Source of the DNA: an uncultured Collinsella sp.
GTDB lineage: Bacteria; Actinomycetota; Coriobacteriia; Coriobacteriales; Coriobacteriaceae
DNA: 5,868 bases
Assembly: GCA_905211615.1 (NCBI GenBank)
Contig: CAJMBB010000122.1
Span: forward strand, 1 to 5,868
Direction of reading: 5' to 3'
A program made the translations under genes and the position numbers. Below, piece by piece: positions 1 to 5,868 of the stretch. How positions within the stretch are numbered: position 1 is the stretch's first letter; each line of letters starts with the position of its first letter. The notes beneath the pieces were generated by a model that did no database searches, was not told the DNA's origin, and was given only the letters and a program-made list of their open reading frames with translations.

Positions 1-109
1 CGAACCTCCAGTCCGGACCGCCCCGCGGTCCAACTTTCTGTCCGCACCCCCTTTTTGCTGCTAGATAGCATATTCGGTTCCTAATTCACCGCAACTTTTT
101 GGTGGTGAC
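1..109. other. Non-coding left edge downstream of the exporter operon
   Basis: I see no gene in these bases. Just after the permease stop, TCACC and GGTGA (minus strand, about 86-108) could form a weak five-base stem with a large loop, but no T-run follows. No convincing terminator for the operon is present, so transcription may continue into a gene beyond the edge or end at the hairpin at 15-31. Confidence 0.5.
15..31. repeat. Compact GC-rich hairpin
   Basis: GGACCGC, a three-base loop, and GCGGTCC form a perfect seven-base stem on either strand. On the plus strand it is followed by AACTTTCTG, a poor U-tract; on the minus strand no T-run follows. It may be a weak terminator for a convergent gene to the left, or the end of the exporter transcript. 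Its role is unproven. Confidence 0.45.
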
Positions 110-1324
110 TTACTGGTAGCGTAGGCACTCCACCGGGTTGAGCTTTGCTGCGCGGCGAGCGGGATAGAAGCCAAAGATTACGCCGATGCCGACGGAGACG
201 GCGAAGGCCAGCAGCACCGTGGCGATTGAAAAGCTCGGTGTGATTTGCCCGCTGGCTCCGAGCTCGCCAAGAATCCCGGATCCGGAGGCAAACATCGCGA
301 GGCCCCAGGCCAGCAGATAACCAATCAGGACACCCAACAGTCCGCCGGTCACGCACAGCGCCGAGGACTCGGCCAAAAACTGCGCGGTGATATCGCGACG
401 ACTGGCGCCCAGAGCGCGGCGGATGCCGATCTCGCGAATGCGCTCCGTTACGTTGGTAAGCATCATATTCATAATGCCGATACCGCCGACAAGCAGCGAG
501 ATGCTGGCGACAGCACCCATGATGAGCGAGAACGCGCCCATAAAGGAGTTGAGTGCATCGATGGCGCTTTTCATGGATGTCGCCGATACACTGTCGTACT
601 CATTCTCCTCCGCGATGCCCTTCATCGCGCGCACCTTGGACTCGATGGTCTTACAAAGCTCATCCATGTCCGTGCCCTCGGCGGCAAGTGCCGTCACACT
701 GGGGAATGAAGGATTCTCGTCGCCAAACAGCCCGGCGATGGTTTCGCGTGGCATATACAGCGTGAGCGAGCCCATGGAGTCGCTGCCGCCATCAATCACG
801 CCTACAATCTGCACCTCGCCGTTGGACACCTTGATGGTTTTCCTCAGCGCATCCTGTTCGTTGCCGTAAAGCTGATCGGCGCCGCCGCGGCTGATGAGCG
901 CCACGCGCGAGCCTGATTGGGACTCGGCCTGGGAATAGGTGCGCCCCGCAACGAGCTTGCTGGCCCCCACGGCGTCGAGCATGTCGCTATCGACACCCTG
1001 TGCCATGACGGTATAGCTTTTATCGCCGGTCTTGTACTCGGTATACGCGCTGTCGACAATGCCGATCTGCTCTATCTGCGGCACCAGTTTTTGAAGCTTC
1101 TCGATGTCCGACTCGGTGAGTTCTTGCGACGAATAGATTTGCACCATGCGTGCCGCATTGAGGCCCAGGCTGTTGACCAGGGTGTTTTGGATGCCGCCGA
1201 TGAGTGAGGTCATGGCGATAACCGAGGCGATGCCAATGACGATGCCCAGGATGGTGAGCAGGCTGCGGCCCTTGTTGGCCTCGAGCGAGTGAAGGGCTTC
1301 CTGGATGAGATCGCGGGCGCTCAT
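110..1324 (-). CDS. MacB-type ABC transporter permease (FtsX/MacB fold)
   Basis: This 404-residue protein is the membrane subunit of the three-gene exporter encoded at 110-3527. It has the MacB layout: a short cytoplasmic N-terminal helix, TM1 at about residues 21-43, a large extracytoplasmic core domain at about 45-255, then TM2 (about 262-286), TM3 (about 322-346) and TM4 (about 364-388). The family signature is clear: GGIGIMNMMLTNVTER starting at 280, then the REIGIRRALGASRRDI loop that contacts the ATPase, and the C-terminal GFYPARRAAKLNPVECLRY. Length matches typical MacB permeases that lack a fused ATPase. The start ATG overlaps the stop of the ATPase gene as ATGA, with AAAGGAG seven bases upstream, which supports this start and translational coupling. 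The stop is TAA. MacB proteins work by mechanotransmission, with ATP-driven motion relayed to the external domain. The substrate is unknown. The fold is certain; export of a drug or peptide is family inference. Confidence 0.95.
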   Translation of the reverse strand: MSARDLIQEALHSLEANKGRSLLTILGIVIGIASVIAMTSLIGGIQNTLVNSLGLNAARMVQIYSSQELTESDIEKLQKLVPQIEQIGIVDSAYTEYKTGDKSYTVMAQGVDSDMLDAVGASKLVAGRTYSQAESQSGSRVALISRGGADQLYGNEQDALRKTIKVSNGEVQIVGVIDGGSDSMGSLTLYMPRETIAGLFGDENPSFPSVTALAAEGTDMDELCKTIESKVRAMKGIAEENEYDSVSATSMKSAIDALNSFMGAFSLIMGAVASISLLVGGIGIMNMMLTNVTERIREIGIRRALGASRRDITAQFLAESSALCVTGGLLGVLIGYLLAWGLAMFASGSGILGELGASGQITPSFSIATVLLAFAVSVGIGVIFGFYPARRAAKLNPVECLRYQ

Positions 1325-2094
1325 GCCACCACTCCTTTCAGCGGGTTGGCGGAGGCGGAAATCATGGGCAGGCTATCTACGGCGCTGCGTAGGGTCTTCG
1401 GTGCATGTGGAATATACGCGCCGTCATGGATGCGGCCGTCGCGGATGGTCACGGCGCGGTCGGCTTCGGCGGCGATGCCGGGGTCGTGTGTGATGAGCAC
1501 GATGGTCTTGCCGCGCTCCTGAAGCTTGTGGAATGTTTCCATGACGAGCGCTCCGGTTGCGGAGTCCAGGTTTCCCGTCGGCTCATCGGCCAGGATGATG
1601 GGCGGGTCATTGACAAGGGCGCGCGCGATGGCGACACGCTGCATCTGGCCGCCCGAGAGCTCGGATATGCGGTGGTCCCAGTGGTCGACCGGTAGCGTGA
1701 CGGCCTGCAGCGCGTGCACGGCGCGCATTTCCCGCTGGCTTCGGGGCACATTGGTGTAGGCCAACGGCAGCATGACGTTTTCGATAACCGACAGGCGCGG
1801 CAGCAGGTTGAAGCTCTGAAAGACAAAGCCAATGCTCAGGGCGCGAACTTCGGTGAGCTCGTCATCGTCAAGCTCGGCCACGTTGATCCCTTGCAGGTAG
1901 TAGTCGCCCGCCGTCGGCTTATCCAGGCAGCCTAGGATGTTCATGAGCGTTGATTTGCCCGAACCCGAGGGGCCAGTGATAGCGACGAATTCGCCGGGAT
2001 TTACCGCCAGGCTCACGTTGTGCAGGATGTGGGCGCACCCCGCCTCGCTCTCAAAAATGCGGTGCACGTTGCGGATGTCGATAACGGGACGCAT
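1321..2094 (-). CDS. ABC transporter ATP-binding protein, MacB/LolD class
   Basis: This is the 257-residue nucleotide-binding subunit that powers the exporter from the cytoplasmic side. All motifs are intact: Walker A GPSGSGKST (41-49), Q-loop glutamine 93 in FVFQSFNLLPRLSVIENV, signature LSGGQMQRVAIARAL (146-160), Walker B IILADEPTGNLD (166-177) with catalytic Glu171, and the switch histidine in THD (His203). The string FNLLPRLSVIENV is characteristic of the MacB/LolD/FtsE-like ATPases that pair with four-helix permeases. About 35 residues after the core fold (from about 223) form a poorly conserved tail of unknown role. The ATG shares its A with the TAA of the adaptor gene (TAATG). Only a modest GAGGG lies six bases upstream, so reinitiation after the adaptor is likely. 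The 3' end overlaps the permease start as ATGA. Function as an exporter ATPase is secure; the substrate is not. Confidence 0.96.
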   Translation of the reverse strand: MRPVIDIRNVHRIFESEAGCAHILHNVSLAVNPGEFVAITGPSGSGKSTLMNILGCLDKPTAGDYYLQGINVAELDDDELTEVRALSIGFVFQSFNLLPRLSVIENVMLPLAYTNVPRSQREMRAVHALQAVTLPVDHWDHRISELSGGQMQRVAIARALVNDPPIILADEPTGNLDSATGALVMETFHKLQERGKTIVLITHDPGIAAEADRAVTIRDGRIHDGAYIPHAPKTLRSAVDSLPMISASANPLKGVVA

Positions 2095-3527
2095 TACATG
2101 CCCTCATCAGCAGACATGCTGCCCGAACCCGCGCTGTAGCCGCCGTCAGCCGTTGCGTCCGCTCCGGTGTCCATGACGAGCGTGTCGCCATCGCGCAGCT
2201 TGGTAACCGGCACGTTGGGGTTGATCTCGTTGCCCTGGTCGTCGCGCTTGACCTGTGTCTTGCCGACTACGGCTTCGTTGTCGTTTTGCGTCACGACGGT
2301 CATCTTCACGCGACGGGTTTGCTTGCCCTCGTCATCGGTTGCCACGTTGACGTAATAGTGTTCGCCGTCTTCGGTCATGAGCGCCATCGTCGGTACCATT
2401 ACCACGTCGTCGAGCTGCTCGGTCACCACCGATACCTCGGCTGTCATGCCCGGCTTCAGGCGCGCGTCGGGAGCCTCGATGAGGATGTCGACGTTAAAGG
2501 TTGCGCTGCCGCCACCGGAGTTGGAGTCGGAGTTTGCCACCGAGGCGATGGCCGTGACCGTTCCCTGGCTCACGATATCGGGAAACGCGGGATACGTGAC
2601 GTTGGCGCTCTGCCCAACGGCGATCTTGGCGATATCCTTTTCGCCCACCTGCACGGTTACCTTCATCTTGGACAGGTCGGCGATCTGCATGCACTGCTTG
2701 CCGCCGCTCGTATCGCTTTCGCCCATGATCATGCCGCCTGTTACCGTGGCGCCCACCTTGGCGTTGAGCTCCACGATGCTGCCCGAGCTCGGGGCCGTTA
2801 CCGTACGGCTAGCGGCCTTGGCGTTCGCCTGGTCGAGGTTTGCCTGGGCCGAAGCGAGGCTGCGCTGCGCGGCCGATACGGCGTTCGTGTCCGCTGATGC
2901 CGCGGAGACACCAGCCGCTGCGGAAGCTCCATCGGCGTCCGTCGTTGGGGTGGCCTGCGCGGCAGCTGCGGCTTTCTGCGCGTTGGCGAGGTCTTCCTGG
3001 GCGGCTGCAACTGCACGCTGCGCCTCGGCAACGTTGCGATCGAGCTCGTCGTTTTTAATGGTCATAAGCACGTCGCCCTCGTTGACGGATTGGCCTGCCT
3101 GCACGTTGATCGAATCGACCGTACCGTCGACAGAAGGGGAGACCACTGAGGACGAAATGGGTTTGAGCTGGCCTTTCGCCTCGACCGTTGTGGTAAACGT
3201 GCCCTCGGTCACCATGTCGGTCACAGGCCCGCTAGCGCCCTGTGGCTGCGCATTGATAACCAGGGTTGCGACAATGGAAATGAGCGCGATGGTACCTATG
3301 ACGCCGGCGGCAATACCGCGTCGAATCAGCTTTTTGCGTCGACGTTCGGCACGTTTTGCCTTGAGCTTGGCATACGCCTCTTCATCGGAAATCTCGGCCG
3401 TATCGTTCGCGCGTTCGCTCTGCTTGTCGGCATGTACGTTTGTAATCAGAGGAATCGTTTCGGTGGCACCTTCGGGCGTGCGCTCGGTATCATCTGGGCC
3501 CGGGGTGATCGTGGGGACATTCGGCAT
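2094..3527 (-). CDS. HlyD/MacA-family efflux adaptor (membrane-fusion protein)
   Basis: This 477-residue adaptor is the first gene of the exporter operon. In order it has a charged cytoplasmic N-terminus (1-70) ending in the basic cluster KAKRAERRRKKLIRR, one TM helix (about 71-92), and the first lipoyl half-motif (about 128-157, SPSVDGTVDSINVQAGQSV). A short Ala/Gln-rich coiled-coil hairpin follows (about 159-240), then the second lipoyl half (about 241-270, TVTAPSSGSIVELNAKVGATV), a beta-barrel region (about 285-370) and a membrane-proximal domain (about 372-455). It ends in a Gly/Ser/Asp-rich tail. The start at 3527 is preferred because AAAGGAG lies five bases upstream. A longer reading from 3590 would begin inside a strong inverted repeat and upstream of the likely -10. 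In Gram-negatives MacA links MacB to TolC; here the hairpin tip is a Ser/Ala/Thr/Gly stretch without the known RLS docking pattern, as expected without an outer membrane. It probably forms an extracellular ring on the permease and gates or receives substrate. Confidence 0.93.
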   Translation of the reverse strand: MPNVPTITPGPDDTERTPEGATETIPLITNVHADKQSERANDTAEISDEEAYAKLKAKRAERRRKKLIRRGIAAGVIGTIALISIVATLVINAQPQGASGPVTDMVTEGTFTTTVEAKGQLKPISSSVVSPSVDGTVDSINVQAGQSVNEGDVLMTIKNDELDRNVAEAQRAVAAAQEDLANAQKAAAAAQATPTTDADGASAAAGVSAASADTNAVSAAQRSLASAQANLDQANAKAASRTVTAPSSGSIVELNAKVGATVTGGMIMGESDTSGGKQCMQIADLSKMKVTVQVGEKDIAKIAVGQSANVTYPAFPDIVSQGTVTAIASVANSDSNSGGGSATFNVDILIEAPDARLKPGMTAEVSVVTEQLDDVVMVPTMALMTEDGEHYYVNVATDDEGKQTRRVKMTVVTQNDNEAVVGKTQVKRDDQGNEINPNVPVTKLRDGDTLVMDTGADATADGGYSAGSGSMSADEGM

Positions 3528-3541
3528 AGCGTCTCCTTTAT
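3528..3541 (-). promoter_or_regulatory. Ribosome binding site deciding the adaptor start
   Basis: Read on the minus strand, TAAAGGAG is followed by five bases (ACGCT) and the ATG at 3527. It is the best Shine-Dalgarno match in the window and sits inside the longer open frame that could start at 3590, so it argues for the shorter protein. Confidence 0.85.
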
Positions 3542-3542
3542 A

Positions 3543-3605
3543 GAAAGAACCTCGATAATTATATGCGCCCACCGGTTGGGGCGGGCGCATAGGACGGTTT
3601 CTTTC
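3543..3605. repeat. Nested inverted repeat between L,D-transpeptidase and exporter genes
   Basis: The inner dyad (3562-3591) has perfect nine-base arms, TATGCGCCC and GGGCGCATA on either strand. It extends inward by one G-U and two G-C pairs to a six-base loop. Outside it lie a second pair of arms, 3543-3551 (GAAAGAACC) and 3596-3605 (GGTTTCTTTC), complementary except for one extra base. The inner dyad shares two bases with the TATAAT at 3558-3563. It could be the terminator of the L,D-transpeptidase gene, although no run of T follows directly on the minus strand. It could also be an operator for the exporter promoter. Both uses are possible. Confidence 0.75.
3558..3563 (-). promoter_or_regulatory. 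Candidate -10 element of the exporter operon promoter
   Basis: An exact TATAAT reads on the minus strand, 30 bases upstream of the adaptor ATG, which would give a 5' leader of roughly 24 nt. No -35 hexamer is visible at 16-18 bp: the position holds GCCCGC, part of a GC-rich dyad. There is also no TGn extension. If real, this promoter would need an activator or a dedicated sigma factor. Alternatively the operon could be reached by read-through from the L,D-transpeptidase gene. Confidence 0.5.
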
Positions 3606-3659
3606 GGAACTGTTAGATTGGTCGCAGCGGTTCCACGTTGTAGGAATGCGCGCGTTGCA

Positions 3660-5375
3660 CTACGAGTGGACAACCACGCACAGGCCGACTTTGATGCAGT
3701 CGTGAAGTGCCTTGGCGTCTGCCAGGCGCAGGTTGATGCAACCGTGGCTGCCGCACCACTTGTACGACTCGGCATTATCGAAGCTCTTGTCGTTTTGCCA
3801 GGTGGCATCGTGGAAGCCGATCATATTGCCCTCGAACGGCATCCAGTAGCTCACCGGGCTTTCGTATTTGGGCTTACCGGTCTCGGGGTCCTTGGCTCCG
3901 ATCAGGGTACTGCCGCCGTCGTTGCTGTTGATCTGCCACACGCCTTCGGGGGTGGCGTCCTCGCCCGGCTTGCCCGAGATAAAGTTGGCCTCCCAAACGA
4001 TATTTCCGCTCTCGTCATAGTAGCGCGCGTGCTGTTCGGACAGGTCGACGTCGATATACGCCTTCCAGTCGGGCTCTCCCTTTGCGGTAAAGGTGTCGGC
4101 CTTCTGGGAGTACTTGATCTCGATTTCGCCGGTCTGCTTGTTGTTAATGGCGTCCTCGACCTGCTTGGCGAGCGAGCTGCTGTCGATGGACCAACCAAAG
4201 TCGCCGCCTTCGACGGCGCACTGCTTGCCATCGGCGCGCGTCCACCAGCGAGTGGAGCCCACGGTATTAAAGCCGTTGGCGAGTTCGGCTGCCCAGCTGC
4301 TGATCTGCGACGTATCGAGCGTGGGGTTGGCCGGATCGGCAAAGCTGATCCACTGCAATACGGAGCCGCCATCAACCTTGCCGGCATCCTCGCCGTTAAG
4401 CTTGAGGGTCACGTTGACGCCCAGGAAGTTGTTGGCGGCATCGCATGCGGCCTGAATCTGATCATCGGTCAGCGTTCCATTGAGCGGCTCATAGGCATCG
4501 TTGCCGAGCTTGGAAAGATCTACGGTCTCGGCCAGCGAGGCAAGCTCGAGCTCGGCATATTTAATGACATGCTCGCGGTTGAGTTTTTCGTTGGAGCGCG
4601 CCTTCTCGACGGTAAACTTGCCGGCCTGCTCGTCATAGGAGCTATTGGCCTCGAACGTGCCCGAACGCCCCTCGTTAAACTCGTCGATGGCGGCGCCCAG
4701 ATCCTTCTCAAACTTCTTTTGGTCAAAGGTATCGGAGAGCATGGACAGGTCGACGTCTTGATCAAGATCGACTTCGTTGGAGGTAGCGGTTGTTTTGGCC
4801 TTGCCGCTTAAGGATTCCACAAGGCGGACCGGCCATACAAAGGCTTCGTTGTGGCTGATAATCTCTTTTGCGGCAGCTTCGCCATCGACGATGGGCTCAT
4901 CGGACTCGGGCTGATAGGTCCAGCTAAAGTCATCGCCTGTCACGGTGAGCTTATAGTGCTTCCATGCCGAATTGACCTTGGTAGCGGCAGACGAAGCGTT
5001 GGAGAACGAGACGTCGACGCCGGCGATGGTGGTGTTGGGGTAGGCTAGCTGCGAAAACGCTACGATTCCTACGATATAGACAATGACGATAAGACCCAAG
5101 ACGACAAAGAGCGTCGTCTTTTTGCCCGACTTATTGTTGCCGGCGGACTTGCGCGCGGGGCCGCGATCGCCTCGGGCGTGCGTGGGGGGCTGCTTGGGCG
5201 CATTGCCGTTTGCCTGGCGCTGCTGTCGCTGTTGGTTTGGGCGTTGGGAAGCGTTTGCAGCACCACGCTGCTGACCGTGGCTCGGCGCGATAGGACGCGG
5301 TGACTGAACGCCGCCGGTGTGCCTGCTCGGCTGCTGCGGATCGGGAATCAGTTGAGTTCGATCGTTTTGCGACAT
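3660..5375 (-). CDS. L,D-transpeptidase (YkuD) with N-terminal membrane anchor and PG_binding_4-like region
   Basis: This 571-residue membrane-anchored enzyme should form 3-3 peptidoglycan cross-links (or attach proteins to the wall) outside the membrane, by acylating a catalytic cysteine with a tetrapeptide stem. Residues 1-87 are a disordered, Gln/Pro/Arg/Asn-rich cytoplasmic tail, followed by a TM helix (about 88-109). The next segment, PNTTIAGVDVSFSNASSA, is the usual entry to PG_binding_4-type regions, which fill about 112-430. The YkuD domain is about 438-571, with His522 in GFHDATW and the catalytic motif SHGCINL (Ser543, His544, Cys546). The start at 5375 is chosen because AAGGA lies ten bases upstream; the ATG at 5384 has only one base of spacing. 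The gene has its own promoter candidate and stops at TAG. Such enzymes give low sensitivity to most beta-lactams except carbapenems, by family knowledge. Spacing from His522 to Ser543 (20 residues between) is slightly longer than usual. Confidence 0.94.
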   Translation of the reverse strand: MSQNDRTQLIPDPQQPSRHTGGVQSPRPIAPSHGQQRGAANASQRPNQQRQQRQANGNAPKQPPTHARGDRGPARKSAGNNKSGKKTTLFVVLGLIVIVYIVGIVAFSQLAYPNTTIAGVDVSFSNASSAATKVNSAWKHYKLTVTGDDFSWTYQPESDEPIVDGEAAAKEIISHNEAFVWPVRLVESLSGKAKTTATSNEVDLDQDVDLSMLSDTFDQKKFEKDLGAAIDEFNEGRSGTFEANSSYDEQAGKFTVEKARSNEKLNREHVIKYAELELASLAETVDLSKLGNDAYEPLNGTLTDDQIQAACDAANNFLGVNVTLKLNGEDAGKVDGGSVLQWISFADPANPTLDTSQISSWAAELANGFNTVGSTRWWTRADGKQCAVEGGDFGWSIDSSSLAKQVEDAINNKQTGEIEIKYSQKADTFTAKGEPDWKAYIDVDLSEQHARYYDESGNIVWEANFISGKPGEDATPEGVWQINSNDGGSTLIGAKDPETGKPKYESPVSYWMPFEGNMIGFHDATWQNDKSFDNAESYKWCGSHGCINLRLADAKALHDCIKVGLCVVVHS

Positions 5376-5385
5376 CGTATGCATA

Positions 5386-5391
5386 TCCTTC
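5386..5391 (-). promoter_or_regulatory. Ribosome binding site for the L,D-transpeptidase
   Basis: GAAGGA on the minus strand lies ten bases before the ATG at 5375 and one base before the ATG at 5384. The spacing favours the downstream start, which removes the three residues MHT from the longest reading. Confidence 0.6.
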
Positions 5392-5432
5392 GAATTTCGC
5401 CTTATGGCTCATCGTGTTTTTACTGGGCTTGC

Positions 5433-5461
5433 ATTATAGCGATTGCCCTGCTGTTTGTGGT
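5433..5461 (-). promoter_or_regulatory. Candidate promoter of the L,D-transpeptidase gene
   Basis: The minus strand has an exact TATAAT at 5433-5438. Seventeen bases upstream is ACCACA (5456-5461), which matches only the ACA half of a consensus -35. The predicted start near 5426 would give a leader of about 50 nt. It sits just downstream of the probable serine dehydratase terminator, as expected for an independent transcription unit. Confidence 0.6.
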
Positions 5462-5477
5462 ACGGAAACGGTGGCAT

Positions 5478-5508
5478 TCAAAAGAGGTGGGACATTTGTC
5501 CCACCTTT
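5478..5508 (-). terminator. Rho-independent terminator of the serine dehydratase gene
   Basis: On the minus strand AGGTGGGAC and GTCCCACCT form a perfect nine-base stem around the loop AAAT (5485-5493 with 5498-5506). A G-T wobble (5484/5507) and an A-T pair (5483/5508) can extend it. The sequence CTTTT follows the stem. It begins 17 bases after the TAA of the serine dehydratase gene. The U-tract is short, so efficiency may be moderate. The plus-strand reading has only scattered T residues after the stem. Confidence 0.75.
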
Positions 5509-5524
5509 GAGTCATTCTTTGCCG

Positions 5525-5868
5525 TTATCCGCACACGCCGCATTTTGCACAGGCCGAAAGTGCGGCCGGAGCCTGCGCGATGCCGCCCTTTGCCGTCTCG
5601 CGCAGCGTGGCCGGCAACGCGTGACCCACCGAGAGCATGACATGTGCCATCTGGTCAAACGGCACCAAGCTCTTAATGCCGGCGAGGGCGAGTTGTGCCG
5701 AGCTAAAGGCCGCTGCCACGCCGATGGCGTTGCGGTTTTGGCAGGGCACCTCCACGAGGCCACCGACGGGGTCACAAACGAGGCCCAGCAGGTTACTTAG
5801 CGCGATGGAACTGGCGTCGAGAGCCTGCTCGGGCGTGCCGCCGAGCATCTGCACCAGCGCGGCGGCTG
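5525..5868 (-). CDS. sdaA: L-serine ammonia-lyase (serine dehydratase), iron-sulfur type, alpha-chain C-terminus, partial
   Basis: Only the last 114 codons are in the window; the gene continues past the right edge. The product belongs to the oxygen-sensitive [4Fe-4S] L-serine dehydratases, which convert L-serine to pyruvate and ammonia in the cytoplasm. The family signature GLVCDPVGGLVEVPCQNRN is present, with two cysteines 11 residues apart. This matches the spacing of two cluster-binding cysteines known from the Legionella enzyme structure. LRETAKGGIAQAPAA near the end is also family-typical. The protein finishes with three cysteines spaced CxxCxxCG, so a cysteine is the penultimate residue; in some homologues a C-terminal cysteine folds back to the cluster. 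An in-frame GTG at 5854 is internal to the conserved domain and is not the start. It cannot be told from here whether a beta domain is fused upstream or encoded separately. The stop is TAA, followed by the hairpin terminator. Confidence 0.93.
   Translation of the reverse strand, partial: AAALVQMLGGTPEQALDASSIALSNLLGLVCDPVGGLVEVPCQNRNAIGVAAAFSSAQLALAGIKSLVPFDQMAHVMLSVGHALPATLRETAKGGIAQAPAALSACAKCGVCG

Noticed and set aside
50..85. Short TGCT/AGCA hairpin as a possible operon terminator
   Set aside because: The stem is only four bases, and on the minus strand it is followed by an A-run rather than a T-run.
2867..2990. Possible tandem repeat in the Ala-rich stretch of the adaptor
   Set aside because: The alanine codons are low-complexity but do not form a regular DNA period. 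The pattern is better explained by a coiled-coil arm and flexible tip.
2377..3543. Plus-strand open frame of 388 codons opposite the adaptor gene
   Set aside because: It mirrors the adaptor almost exactly, is dominated by Ser/Ala/Val/Thr from the antisense of Ala/Asp/Gly codons, and lacks a Shine-Dalgarno sequence. The adaptor on the other strand has clear lipoyl and TM features.
3528..3590. Extension of the adaptor by 21 residues to an ATG at 3590
   Set aside because: The added residues are encoded by the intergenic palindrome and the -10 region, and no ribosome binding site precedes 3590, whereas AAAGGAG is well placed for 3527.
3432..4811. Plus-strand open frame of 459 codons opposite the L,D-transpeptidase gene
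   Set aside because: It begins inside the adaptor gene, crosses the intergenic palindrome and has no ribosome binding site. The protein has no recognisable domain. The minus-strand gene carries intact catalytic motifs. High GC content with biased third positions readily opens antisense frames of this length.
5525..5854. A separate small protein of 109 residues starting at GTG 5854
   Set aside because: The frame stays open to the right edge, and the residues before 5854 (AAAL) continue the conserved serine dehydratase domain, so this is the tail of a larger gene.

Overview
The window looks like an ordinary chromosomal segment of a GC-rich (about 58-60% by eye), monoderm, probably anaerobic actinobacterium. 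My best guess is a Collinsella-like member of the Coriobacteriia. This rests on base composition, on an L,D-transpeptidase with a long cytoplasmic tail, on an iron-sulfur L-serine dehydratase, and on a MacAB-like exporter whose adaptor lacks a recognisable TolC-docking tip. No marker gene is present, so the taxonomy is inference.

All five genes lie on the minus strand, so they are read from the right edge to the left. From the right: (1) the C-terminal 114 codons of an L-serine dehydratase alpha chain (5525-5868, running off the window), followed by a short perfect hairpin with a U-tract that probably terminates it (5478-5508). (2) An L,D-transpeptidase (3660-5375) with its own promoter candidate, an exact TATAAT at 5433-5438. 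(3) A 132-bp gap holding a nested inverted repeat (3543-3605) that overlaps a second exact TATAAT. (4) A three-gene exporter operon: membrane-fusion adaptor (2094-3527), ABC ATPase (1321-2094) and MacB-type permease (110-1324).

The exporter genes are tightly coupled. Adaptor and ATPase overlap as TAATG, ATPase and permease as ATGA. The expected complex has an ATPase dimer on the inner membrane face, two four-helix permeases with large external domains, and an adaptor ring outside. The substrate cannot be read from sequence; relatives of this family move macrolides, peptides or lipoproteins. The neighbouring L,D-transpeptidase acts on peptidoglycan outside the membrane. Its proximity to the exporter hints at a cell-envelope locus, but it has a separate promoter and no shared pathway is shown.

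The last 109 bases at the left edge hold no gene and no convincing terminator for the operon, only a compact GC-rich hairpin. I found no mobile element, CRISPR array, tRNA or rRNA. I do not see a new system here. The best leads are the nested palindrome at the exporter promoter, the adaptor's altered hairpin tip, and the cysteine-rich tail of the serine dehydratase.
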